Assembly (NCBI RefSeq): GCF_051594765.1
Contig: NZ_JBPPGJ010000007.1
Coordinates: 124,001 to 188,000, forward strand
DNA from: Paenibacillus_AR sp051594765
GTDB taxonomy: Bacteria > Bacillota > Bacilli > Paenibacillales > NBRC-103111
Direction: 5' to 3'
DNA length: 64,000 nt
Below the pieces are notes generated by a model. The model did no database searches, was not told where the DNA came from, and worked only from the letters and a program-made list of their open reading frames with translations. The translations under genes and the position numbers were made by a program. Below are positions 33,684 through 41,807 of this stretch, piece after piece. Position 1 is the first letter of the stretch. Every line of letters begins with the position of its first letter.

Positions 33684-36104
33684 GTGGAGAGAACGTTCGA
33701 ACCGGCGGCAGGCCGGTACAAGCGGGGATTCGTATGGAAAACGGCATCGTTGGCCGTTCTGGCGGCCGGATTGGCAGCAAGCTGGGCCGTTCCCGGTGTG
33801 GCCAAGGCAGAGACCGCCCCTCTGGAGCTGAAGGTGGAAGCCGGCTACCAGGGGAAGGCCAAGGAGGACCGGTGGTTCCCTGTTCAGATTACGGTGACCA
33901 ATCCGGGGAGCGACTTGTCCGGTGAGCTGGCGGTGGAGCTGGCCTCCCCGTTCAACGGCAAGGACATCAGCTACCATGTTCATGTGGACTTGCCCAAGGG
34001 ATCGACCAAGTCGGTGGAGCTGGCGCTTCCCGGCATGCATTTGAACGAGAAGAACAACCGGGTGGTGTTCTACGCCGGGGATGCGGACGGAGGCAAGCGG
34101 ATACCGATCCAGGGCGGCAATCCGTCCATCACGGTTCAGCAGCTGCCTGTGGACAACTATCAGATCGGTATCTTGGCCCGGGATCCGGACACGATGAATT
34201 ATATGGCGTTATTGAATCAGAGAGGCTATTCGCTGAGCACGGTTCCCCTTGGCTTGGGAGAGATGTTCAGCGATGCCCAACTGTTGGACGGGCTGGACGC
34301 TATCGTCGTCAACGACGTTGCGGCTGCAGATTGGAAGCCGGAGCAGACGGCGGCCGTGAAGAGCTGGGTCCAATCGGGCGGCACGCTGATTCTAGCAGGG
34401 GGCGCCGCTTATTCGAAGGCGCCGGCATCCTTGCTTGAGCTGTCTCCGGTTACCGTATCGGGAACCGGAGCGACGACTCATCTGGATGCCTTAGCCCAAG
34501 CCGCCGGCAAGCCGCTGAAGCTGGACAATGCGTTTACGGTTTCCTCCGGTACCTTAAAGAAGGAAGGGCGAGCCCTCTTCAAGGAAGGGAGTCTGCCCCT
34601 CATTGCAGAAGGGCGGGAGGGGCTTGGCCGGGTTCTCTATGTAGCCTATGACCTGTCGCAGCATCCCTTAGCCTCGTGGCAGGGCAATGCCGACCTGTGG
34701 GAGCAAGTGCTGCTGCAGGAGATTCGCGCAACCGGCACTTTCCGGAACGGCCCTGGCCCCGGAATTTTCGGTCCGGCCTACAACGAGATCAACCAGCAGC
34801 TGGAGAATTTTCCTTCCATGGTGCCGCCCTCCTACCGGGTGCTCATGATCGTGCTTCTGCTGTATGCCGGTTTGGCCGGACCCGTCATCTATTTCGTTCT
34901 GAAGCGGCTGGACAAGCGGGAGTGGTCCTGGGTGGCAATACCTGGACTGGCTATTCTGGTCAGCGGCGGCATCTATCTGTTCGGGGCGTCGGACCGGAGC
35001 TCCACGATGGTTCAAGCTCTGACTCTGTCCGAATTGAACGGCAAAGGCCAGGTCAGAGAAACGACGGCAGTAGGAGCTTTCGTTCCGAAGGGCGGCACCT
35101 ACACCTTGACTGCCAATGGGTACGACCATGGCTCCCCGTTGGGTAGCGGATATAACGGAGGCGGAGCGGGGCTTACGGGTGATCCGGACATCTTCGTCAC
35201 ACGGAAGACGGAGGGCTCCGACATCAAGTTTACGGGAGTGCCTTATTGGTCCGTGCGCAAAGCATGGTTCTACGGAAGCAAGGAGCAGGAGGCCGGCAGC
35301 ATCGGATATTCCCTGACCTTTGCAGGCGGTTCACCCAAGGGAGAATTCCGGAACGGGTTGAAGATGAACTTGAATGACGTCTATTTCTATTCGGGCAGCC
35401 AATGGTATGCCTTGGGAGACTTGAAGGCTGGAGACACCGCCGCCTTGGATAGCTCCAAGCTGGTTGGAGGACTGGCTGGCTCCCACATCTCCAATCTGGG
35501 CAACACGATCTTCCCGTTTCACGGATCGAACGACGAGAAGAGCCATCAGCGGGCGCTGCTTCAAGCCGTCATTGAGCGTCGTCAGCAGCAGATGGACGAA
35601 TCGTTCATCCTTGGCTTCAGCCGGTCCGAGAACAAGACGAAGCTGGCGGTGAACGGATCGGAGCAGACTGCGGACGAGTGGAAGCTGTGGCTGCAGCCGG
35701 TTCAGCTGGACCGGGTTTCGGGAGGTACGGCCTATCTGCCTCTAGGCAAAATCAAGCCGGTGGTGATCACCCCCGGCACCAGTATGAAATCCCCCGATTG
35801 GGCGGGCAATCTGCCGATGAACCAAGGAGAAGCGGAGCTCGCCTACCGCATTCCGGCGATGGACGGCGTCGTCTACGAGCGTTTGACGGACAAGGCGGTA
35901 TATGCCGTGTCCGGCCATGAACGTTATGAGATCTGGAATGAGAAGAAGCAGCAGTACGAGCCGCTCGACGCGCTCCCGGACGGGACGGAGCTGAAGAATT
36001 ATTGGACGGGAGACGGGCGCACGCTGAAGGTGAAGCTGACGATGAGACAGAACGGCCTGACCCGGTTCCCGGACTTGGCCTTGGAAGGGAGGGCGGCCCC
36101 ATGA
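33684..36104 (+). CDS. Exported membrane protein with GATase-like region, first gene of the MoxR/VWA operon
   Basis: An 806-residue protein starting at GTG. A signal peptide ends near VAKAETAP. Residues ~45-150 resemble a CARDB/Ig-like beta domain (FPVQITVTNPGSDLSGELAVEL). Residues ~155-345 form a Rossmann-like region (GLDAIVVNDVAAADWKPEQ, VQSGGTLILAGGA) similar to the glutamine-amidotransferase-like domains of VWA-operon proteins. Two membrane helices follow near 385-440, then a large external beta-rich C-terminus. It overlaps the ABC ATPase gene by four bases. The 174 bases upstream hold a terminator and no clear promoter. Function unknown. Confidence 0.8.
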   Translation: MERTFEPAAGRYKRGFVWKTASLAVLAAGLAASWAVPGVAKAETAPLELKVEAGYQGKAKEDRWFPVQITVTNPGSDLSGELAVELASPFNGKDISYHVHVDLPKGSTKSVELALPGMHLNEKNNRVVFYAGDADGGKRIPIQGGNPSITVQQLPVDNYQIGILARDPDTMNYMALLNQRGYSLSTVPLGLGEMFSDAQLLDGLDAIVVNDVAAADWKPEQTAAVKSWVQSGGTLILAGGAAYSKAPASLLELSPVTVSGTGATTHLDALAQAAGKPLKLDNAFTVSSGTLKKEGRALFKEGSLPLIAEGREGLGRVLYVAYDLSQHPLASWQGNADLWEQVLLQEIRATGTFRNGPGPGIFGPAYNEINQQLENFPSMVPPSYRVLMIVLLLYAGLAGPVIYFVLKRLDKREWSWVAIPGLAILVSGGIYLFGASDRSSTMVQALTLSELNGKGQVRETTAVGAFVPKGGTYTLTANGYDHGSPLGSGYNGGGAGLTGDPDIFVTRKTEGSDIKFTGVPYWSVRKAWFYGSKEQEAGSIGYSLTFAGGSPKGEFRNGLKMNLNDVYFYSGSQWYALGDLKAGDTAALDSSKLVGGLAGSHISNLGNTIFPFHGSNDEKSHQRALLQAVIERRQQQMDESFILGFSRSENKTKLAVNGSEQTADEWKLWLQPVQLDRVSGGTAYLPLGKIKPVVITPGTSMKSPDWAGNLPMNQGEAELAYRIPAMDGVVYERLTDKAVYAVSGHERYEIWNEKKQQYEPLDALPDGTELKNYWTGDGRTLKVKLTMRQNGLTRFPDLALEGRAAP

Positions 36105-37027
36105 TCGAGACGCGCGGATTAACGAAGATGTACGGCAGCTTCACGGCACTGCATGAGCTGAATCTGACGGTGGACAAGGGGACGGTGTTCGGCTTCGTCG
36201 GACCGAACGGTGCCGGCAAGTCCACGACCATGTCCATTCTGGCCACCTTGCTGGCGCCGACATATGGGACGGCGGAGGTCGGAGGCTTCGAGGTCACCCG
36301 GCATCCGGGCGAGGTCCGCAAGCTGATCGGGTATATGCCGGATTTCTTCGGCGTGTACGACAGCTTCAAGACGGTGGAGTACCTGGATTTCTACGGGGCC
36401 AGCTACGGCATTCCCAGACAGGAGCGGCAGCAGATGATTCCCCAGCTGCTGGATCTGGTCAACCTGTCGGATAAGAAGGATTTCTACGTCGATTCCCTCT
36501 CCCGCGGCATGAAGCAGCGGCTGTGCTTGGCCCGCTGTCTGGTCCATGATCCGGAGCTCTTGATTCTGGACGAGCCGGCCTCCGGGATGGATCCCCGCGC
36601 CCGCATCGAGATGCGCGAGATCCTGAAGGAGCTGAAGGCCATGGGCAAAACCATCTTGATCTCCTCCCACATCCTGCCCGAGCTGGCGGAGATGGTGGAT
36701 GAGATCGGCGTCATCGAGCAGGGCAAGCTCATCGCCAAAGGGCGGGTAGCCGACATTCAGAACCGCATGCGGGTCAACCGGGTGCTGCACATCCGCCTGT
36801 TGGAGAAGGAGGAAGCGGCCGTGGCGTTCCTGCGCGACGAGCCTCTCGTCACCATGGTGCTGCAGGACGAGAAGGGCATCCATGTCCACTTTACAGGTCA
36901 GGACGCCGATCAGACGGAGCTGCTCGTCCGCATGATTGGTTTGGGTTACCAGGTACTGACATTCCATGAGATGGAGACGAATCTGGAGGACGTCTTCCTG
37001 GAGATCACGAAGGGGGCGAAGGCATGA
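36101..37027 (+). CDS. ABC transporter ATP-binding protein (GldA/CcmA-like)
   Basis: A 308-residue single-domain ATPase: Walker A GPNGAGKST, signature LSRGMKQRLCLARCL, Walker B LLILDEPASGMD and H-loop ILISSHILPEL. A C-terminal extension of ~80 residues is as in drug- or gliding-type exporters. ATG 36101 overlaps the upstream stop; the long in-frame upstream extension lies inside the previous gene and is rejected. It pairs with the permease that follows (ATGA overlap). Confidence 0.93.
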   Translation: MIETRGLTKMYGSFTALHELNLTVDKGTVFGFVGPNGAGKSTTMSILATLLAPTYGTAEVGGFEVTRHPGEVRKLIGYMPDFFGVYDSFKTVEYLDFYGASYGIPRQERQQMIPQLLDLVNLSDKKDFYVDSLSRGMKQRLCLARCLVHDPELLILDEPASGMDPRARIEMREILKELKAMGKTILISSHILPELAEMVDEIGVIEQGKLIAKGRVADIQNRMRVNRVLHIRLLEKEEAAVAFLRDEPLVTMVLQDEKGIHVHFTGQDADQTELLVRMIGLGYQVLTFHEMETNLEDVFLEITKGAKA

Positions 37028-37857
37028 TATCGCAGCAAAAATGGATCAACCCGGTCCTCGAGAAGGAGTTCCGGCTCCGGATGCGCACGCTTCGCTCACC
37101 GCTGTCGGTGCTCTTCTACGTCCTCGTGGTCGTCCTGCTGGCCATGGGCTTCATCTACATGAATATGAGCACTTCCGGGGCGGGCTACCCGTTTAACCCG
37201 AACCGAAGCCGCGAGCTCTTCTACTTTCTGTCCGGCGCCCAGCTTATCCTGATCGCCTTCATGACGCCGGGGTTGACGGCCGGAGTTGTCAGCGGGGAGC
37301 GGGAGAAGCAAACGCTGAACATTCTGCTTACGACCCAGCAGAGCTCCGTGACCATCGTGCTGAGCAAGCTGGTGTCGTCGTTAAGCTTCATGGTTCTCCT
37401 GATCATCGCCACCCTGCCGGTGTACAGTATCGTGTTCCTCTTCGGAGGCATCGCTCCCTCGCAGCTGCTGTGGGTATTTCTCTTCTATTTGTTCGTTATG
37501 TTCGTGCTGGGGTCCTTCGGGGTCTTCTTCTCCACCGTGCTGAAGAAAACCATGGTTTCCGTCATCGTGACCTACGGGGCCGCCCTCCTGATGTTCGGAG
37601 GGACCGGGCTTGCGGCCATTTTCCTCTACGCGACGTTCTTCCAAGGCGGCGGCTGGGGACCCGGATTCGTGCTGGGGCTCAATCCCATGGGGACGCTGAT
37701 CAGCATCTTCAGTCCCGATTTCTCGAAGGAAATATTCGGCCGGGCCTCCGGCATGCAGCTGTGGTATGTGTTCGTTCCGTCCTACACCGTAGTCTCCTGC
37801 GCGCTGCTGTCACTTAGCGTGAGGTTCTTGAGACCGGTCTACCGGAACCAAAAGTAA
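37024..37857 (+). CDS. ABC transporter permease (GldF/ABC-2 type)
   Basis: A 277-residue permease with six predicted helices and the ABC-2 hallmark TPGLTAGVVSGEREKQTLNILLTTQ after helix 2. This coupling loop occurs in NatB/GldF-like exporters. It starts within the ATPase gene end. In gliding bacteroidetes similar pairs sit near unrelated genes; here the pair is embedded in a MoxR/VWA cluster, suggesting a joint envelope role. Confidence 0.9.
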   Translation: MISQQKWINPVLEKEFRLRMRTLRSPLSVLFYVLVVVLLAMGFIYMNMSTSGAGYPFNPNRSRELFYFLSGAQLILIAFMTPGLTAGVVSGEREKQTLNILLTTQQSSVTIVLSKLVSSLSFMVLLIIATLPVYSIVFLFGGIAPSQLLWVFLFYLFVMFVLGSFGVFFSTVLKKTMVSVIVTYGAALLMFGGTGLAAIFLYATFFQGGGWGPGFVLGLNPMGTLISIFSPDFSKEIFGRASGMQLWYVFVPSYTVVSCALLSLSVRFLRPVYRNQK

Positions 37858-37915
37858 GCCGGCTCGTGGCTGCAGGGGCCGGTTCCAAGCGATGATGACG
37901 AGGGAGGTGCCGGGA

Positions 37916-39808
37916 ATGGCGAAACCCAGATTGGAGCAGCAGTTGGGCCGCACAAGAATGCGATTGATCCGGCTCCGGCTGTTTTCCGGCCTTCAGGCCG
38001 GACTGGCGGCTGGAATGGGCTCCGCTGTGTTGTGGGCGGGAGCGGCTTACCTGCTGCCGGTTCCAGGGTACCGGCTCCTCGTCCCAGCATGGATTGGAGC
38101 AGGTTTGGCGGCCGGTATGCTTTACGGATGGACCAAGCGGCCGGATCTGGCCGAGACCGCACGCGTGATGGATGCCTCCGGACTGGACGAGCGTCTCTCG
38201 ACGGCGCTGGCCTATACGGGGACGGACACGCCCATAGCCCGGCTGCAGAAGGCGGATGCCGAAGAACATGCGGGCCGATATCTGGAGCGCTTGGAGGAGC
38301 ACCTGCCCTATCATTGGAGACGCAGGGAGCTGTATGCCGCCGGAGCGGCGCTCGTGGTCCTGCTGCTGCTTCTGCTGCTGCCGAACCCGATGGATCGGGT
38401 GATTCAGGAACGGCGGGAAGGGCAGGCGATGATCACGGAGCAGCGGCATGAGACCCAGAAGCAGCTGGAGGCGCTGAAGAAGGAACGGCTTCCCGAAGCT
38501 GCATCCCAAGAGCTGGAAGCATCCCTGCGTGAGCTAGACGGGGAGCTTGCCGATTCCAAGGATGCGAAGATGGCCTTGGATGCGCTGGAGCAGAAGCTGA
38601 AGGAGCTGAAGCAGCTTCAGGAGCGGCAAGCCAAGGAGGCCATGCAGAACGGCAAAGCGGCTGATGCTTGGCGTCAAGCGGAGGAGCCGGCTCTGAAGGA
38701 GCTGGCTCAAGCCATGGCCGCCCGGGACCCGTCGAGGCTGGGCCGGGGGACGGAGTCGCTCCGTCAGTCGGCGGAAACGATGGATGCCGAAGCCAAGCGG
38801 AAGCTTGCGGAACGGCTGGACGCGCTGGCCCGCCAGGCGGCGGAAGCGGCGAAGCAGGCCGGTCCCGAAGCGGCTGCGGCGGCCGAAGCGCAAGCGCGTG
38901 CACTGAAGGCTCTGGCCGGTGAGCTCCAGACGGCCGCTGCGAAGCAGGCGGCTGGCGGAGCATCGGCTCCGCTTAGCCCGGAGGCGCTGGCCGCGCTGGA
39001 GCAGGCCCTGGCGGGCGGCCTTGCCGCCGCAGCCGCAAGTGACGGCGCCGCTGGGGCGTCGGCTCAAGCGGCGGCAGGGCTGGCCCGCTCGGGCCAGGCG
39101 CTGGCGGAGCAGCTGGCTGCCCGCGGCGAGGCCCTCTCGCCCGCATGGGACCCGCAGGGGCTCGCGGCTGCGTTGGCCTCGGCCGGCGCGGAAGCGGGCC
39201 AGGGCGGCGCAGGAGCGGGCCAGGGCGGCGCAGGAGCGGGCCAGGGCGGCGCAGGGGCGGGCCAAGGCGGCGCGGGAGCGGGCCAGGGCGGCGCGGGAGC
39301 GGGCCAGGGCGGCGCAGGAGCGGGCCAGGGCGGCGCAGGAGCGGGCCAGGGCGGCGCAGGAGCGGGCCAGGGCGGCGCAGGAGCGGGCCAGGGCGGCGCA
39401 GGAGCGGGCCAGGGCGGCGCAGGAGCGGGCCAAGGCGGCGCAGGAGCGGGCCAGGGCGGCGCAGGAGCGGGCCAAGGCGGCGCAGGAGCGGGCCAGGGCG
39501 GCGCAGGAGCGGGCCAGGGCGGCGCAGGAGCGGGGACCGGCAGCGGAAACCGCAGCCTCGTGACCGTGCCCGCGGAGTCCGCCGGAGGCGGCAAGCCCGT
39601 CGGGGATACGGGGCCACTCGGCCCCGGCCAGGGGGAGACCGGTCCTACCGGTCTCCCGGCGCCTGCCGCAGGCGGAGCAAGCCTCCCTTACCAGGAGGTT
39701 TACCGGCAGTACGAGTCCGAAGCGTCCCAATCGCTGAACCGGAGCGGCCTGCCGGACAAGATGAAGGATCTGGTAAGGAACTATTTTACAGAGATCAATC
39801 CCCAGTAA
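37916..39808 (+). CDS. Membrane-anchored coiled-coil protein with 16 heptapeptide repeats (DUF4175-like)
   Basis: A 630-residue protein. It has an N-terminal membrane hairpin (~25-75), another helix (~140-160), then a long Ala/Glu/Lys/Gln-rich coiled coil (~165-420). A Gly/Ala/Gln low-complexity tract of sixteen AGQGGAG heptapeptides (~427-538) follows, and a conserved-looking C-terminus (YQEVYRQYESEASQSLNRSGLPDKMKDLVRNYF). The N-terminal layout recalls DUF4175-type proteins found upstream of moxR genes. ATG 37916 follows AGGGAGGTG by seven bases; the ATGs at 37892 lack such a site. It lies 24 bases before moxR. Confidence 0.82.
   Translation: MAKPRLEQQLGRTRMRLIRLRLFSGLQAGLAAGMGSAVLWAGAAYLLPVPGYRLLVPAWIGAGLAAGMLYGWTKRPDLAETARVMDASGLDERLSTALAYTGTDTPIARLQKADAEEHAGRYLERLEEHLPYHWRRRELYAAGAALVVLLLLLLLPNPMDRVIQERREGQAMITEQRHETQKQLEALKKERLPEAASQELEASLRELDGELADSKDAKMALDALEQKLKELKQLQERQAKEAMQNGKAADAWRQAEEPALKELAQAMAARDPSRLGRGTESLRQSAETMDAEAKRKLAERLDALARQAAEAAKQAGPEAAAAAEAQARALKALAGELQTAAAKQAAGGASAPLSPEALAALEQALAGGLAAAAASDGAAGASAQAAAGLARSGQALAEQLAARGEALSPAWDPQGLAAALASAGAEAGQGGAGAGQGGAGAGQGGAGAGQGGAGAGQGGAGAGQGGAGAGQGGAGAGQGGAGAGQGGAGAGQGGAGAGQGGAGAGQGGAGAGQGGAGAGQGGAGAGQGGAGAGQGGAGAGTGSGNRSLVTVPAESAGGGKPVGDTGPLGPGQGETGPTGLPAPAAGGASLPYQEVYRQYESEASQSLNRSGLPDKMKDLVRNYFTEINPQ
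39194..39529 (+). repeat. Tandem repeat, 16 x 21 bp, in frame
   Basis: Sixteen uninterrupted copies of a GC-rich 21-base unit encoding AGQGGAG run from 39194 to 39529 with no length change; only single-base wobble-type variants (CAA for CAG, GGG for GCA neighbours) occur among copies. Because 21 is a multiple of three and the unit has no stop in any frame, all six frames stay open here, creating long false ORFs on both strands. Confidence 0.97.
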
Positions 39809-39832
39809 CGATACGAGAGGAGTCTGCCTTCC

Positions 39833-40822
39833 ATGTTGGAATCCAAGGAACAGCTGCAGGGCTGGGTGGATACGGTCCACCGTCTGAAGGAGGAGATCGG
39901 CCGGATCATCGTCGGGCAGCAGGAGGTGACGGAGCAGCTCTTATGGTGCATTCTGGCCGGGGGCCATGCTCTGCTGGAGGGAATACCCGGCTTGGGCAAG
40001 ACCATGCTGGTCCGGACCCTGGCCGATGCGCTGGAGCTGCAGTTCTCCCGGATCCAGTTCACCCCGGATCTGATGCCGTCGGACATTACGGGCACGAACA
40101 TTCTGCAGCCCTCGGATGGCGGGGGAAGCAGGTTCCGCTTCCAGCAGGGACCGTTATTCGGAAACTTGATCCTGGCGGACGAGATCAATAGAGCCACGCC
40201 CAAGACGCAGAGTGCTCTGCTGGAAGCCATGCAGGAGCAGACCGTCACTGCCGGCACCGAGACGTATCGGCTGCCCAGGCCCTTCTTCGTGCTGGCCACC
40301 CAGAACCCGCTGGAGCAGGAGGGGACGTATCCGCTGCCGGAGGCCCAGCTGGACCGGTTCCTGTTGAAGATCAACGTCTCTTTTCCGTCCAGGGAAGAGC
40401 TGAAGGAAATCGTCATCCGCACCACCTCGGCGTTCTCCGGTTCTCCGGATAAGGTTGCAGGCGGCGCATGGCTGGAAGAGGTACGGCAGGGGGCCAAGGA
40501 GATCCTGCTGGCGGAGGAAGTGCTGGATTATGCAGTACGCCTGCTGCTCATGACCCATCCAGAGGAGCCGGAAGCCCCCGGTTCCGTCAAGCAGTACGTC
40601 CGCTTCGGCTCCGGTCCCAGGGGGATCCAGTCCATCATCTCCACAGCCAAGGTGCGGGCCTTAATGGCGGGACGGCTGCAGGTCTCCTATGGAGATATCC
40701 GGGCAACGGCGGTTCCGGCGCTGCGCCACCGGCTAATCCTGAACTTCGAAGGGCAGGCCTCCGGGATCTCTCCCGACCTTCTGGTTCAAGACATTCTGGA
40801 CCGGTTGGAAAGCAGCAGGTGA
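39833..40822 (+). CDS. MoxR-family AAA+ ATPase
   Basis: A 329-residue AAA+ chaperone-like ATPase. Walker A is GIPGLGKT (50-57), Walker B LILADEIN (112-118), sensor 1 VLATQNPLEQEGTYPLPEAQLDRF, and the arginine-rich sensor 2 lies in the C-terminal lid. MoxR proteins remodel or load cofactors into partner proteins that carry VWA domains. It starts 24 bases after the repeat protein and ends four bases before the DUF58 gene, all in one operon. Confidence 0.94.
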   Translation: MLESKEQLQGWVDTVHRLKEEIGRIIVGQQEVTEQLLWCILAGGHALLEGIPGLGKTMLVRTLADALELQFSRIQFTPDLMPSDITGTNILQPSDGGGSRFRFQQGPLFGNLILADEINRATPKTQSALLEAMQEQTVTAGTETYRLPRPFFVLATQNPLEQEGTYPLPEAQLDRFLLKINVSFPSREELKEIVIRTTSAFSGSPDKVAGGAWLEEVRQGAKEILLAEEVLDYAVRLLLMTHPEEPEAPGSVKQYVRFGSGPRGIQSIISTAKVRALMAGRLQVSYGDIRATAVPALRHRLILNFEGQASGISPDLLVQDILDRLESSR

Positions 40823-40826
40823 ACAG

Positions 40827-41756
40827 ATGATTCCTCCCTCCACAAGCGGACGTCCGGCGCTGGTGCCCCCGGAGCTGCTCCTGAAGGTCGAGCGGATGGC
40901 TCTCTTGGCCCGGAGCCGGGTCCGGGGCTCCATCCAGGGGAAGCGGCGTTCCGGACGAACCGGCAGCTCCATGGAATTCGCCGATTACCGGGCTTATGCC
41001 CCGGGCGACGAGCTTCGCAAGCTGGATTGGCATGCCTACGCCAAGACCGGCCGCCCCTACATCAAGGTGTATATGGATGAACAGGAGCTGCCTGTATCCC
41101 TGTATGTGGATGCCTCGGCATCGATGGGCTTCACCGGTGCAGATCCGGCGGGGGACCGGACCGTGAGCAAGGATCTGTATGCACGCCGGCTGGCGGCCTG
41201 CGTCGGGTATGCGGCGCTGTGCGGGTACGACAGCGTGAACGTCCAAGTATTCGGCGAGTCCGTAACGGCTCGACAGCCGGTTCTGAGGGGCAAGGGCTCC
41301 CTGCACCGGCTGCTGGAGTTTCTGTCTCAAGACCGGCTGGAGCCCAGAGGGGATCTGGCATCCGTCTTTATGAAGCCGGCTTACCTTCCTTCCCGGCCGG
41401 GCCAGGCTTGGATCTTCTCCGATTTTCTGTTTCCGTCGGGCGTGGAGGAGTCGATTCTGGCTCTCTTGGCGGCCCGTCAGGAGGTTCGGGTCGTTCAGGT
41501 GCTGTCCCAAGAGGAGTGGGAGCCTAGCTTGGCCGGGGATCTCAGGCTTATCGACGTCGAATCCGGAGAGGGCAAGGAGGTGGCCGTTAGTGCGGGTGTT
41601 CTGGGAGCTTACCGCGAAGCCTTGCGGCGGTATACGGCCGGGCTTGAAGCGTTCTGCCGGGAGAGGGGCGTCGCTTACGCGCTGGTCCTGACCTCCACAC
41701 CTTTGGAGGAAACGTTGCTGAAGAGCTTGCGGCACGAAGGTTTTTTCCAATCCTGA
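40827..41756 (+). CDS. DUF58 domain protein
   Basis: A 309-residue soluble protein with the DUF58 signature GSSMEFADYRAYAPGDELRK followed by LDW, then a VWA-like fold: YVDASASMGF gives a DxSxS metal site. DUF58 proteins always accompany MoxR ATPases and are presumed partners. It ends with TSTPLEETLLKSLRHEGFF. ATG 40827 lies just after the moxR stop. The role in this cluster is inferred from the family. Confidence 0.92.
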   Translation: MIPPSTSGRPALVPPELLLKVERMALLARSRVRGSIQGKRRSGRTGSSMEFADYRAYAPGDELRKLDWHAYAKTGRPYIKVYMDEQELPVSLYVDASASMGFTGADPAGDRTVSKDLYARRLAACVGYAALCGYDSVNVQVFGESVTARQPVLRGKGSLHRLLEFLSQDRLEPRGDLASVFMKPAYLPSRPGQAWIFSDFLFPSGVEESILALLAARQEVRVVQVLSQEEWEPSLAGDLRLIDVESGEGKEVAVSAGVLGAYREALRRYTAGLEAFCRERGVAYALVLTSTPLEETLLKSLRHEGFFQS

Positions 41757-41807
41757 AGGCTTCGCTTATTCTCGAATCTGCATTCCATACAAGGAGGTGG
41801 CCGCATC

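Noticed and set aside
39194..39529. Possible CRISPR array
   Set aside because: The units are contiguous with no spacers and lie in frame in a coding gene.
38534..39880. 448-residue antisense ORF and other long ORFs over the repeat tract
   Set aside because: The 21-bp repeat has no stop in any frame, so all frames are artificially open; the predicted products are low-complexity shadows.
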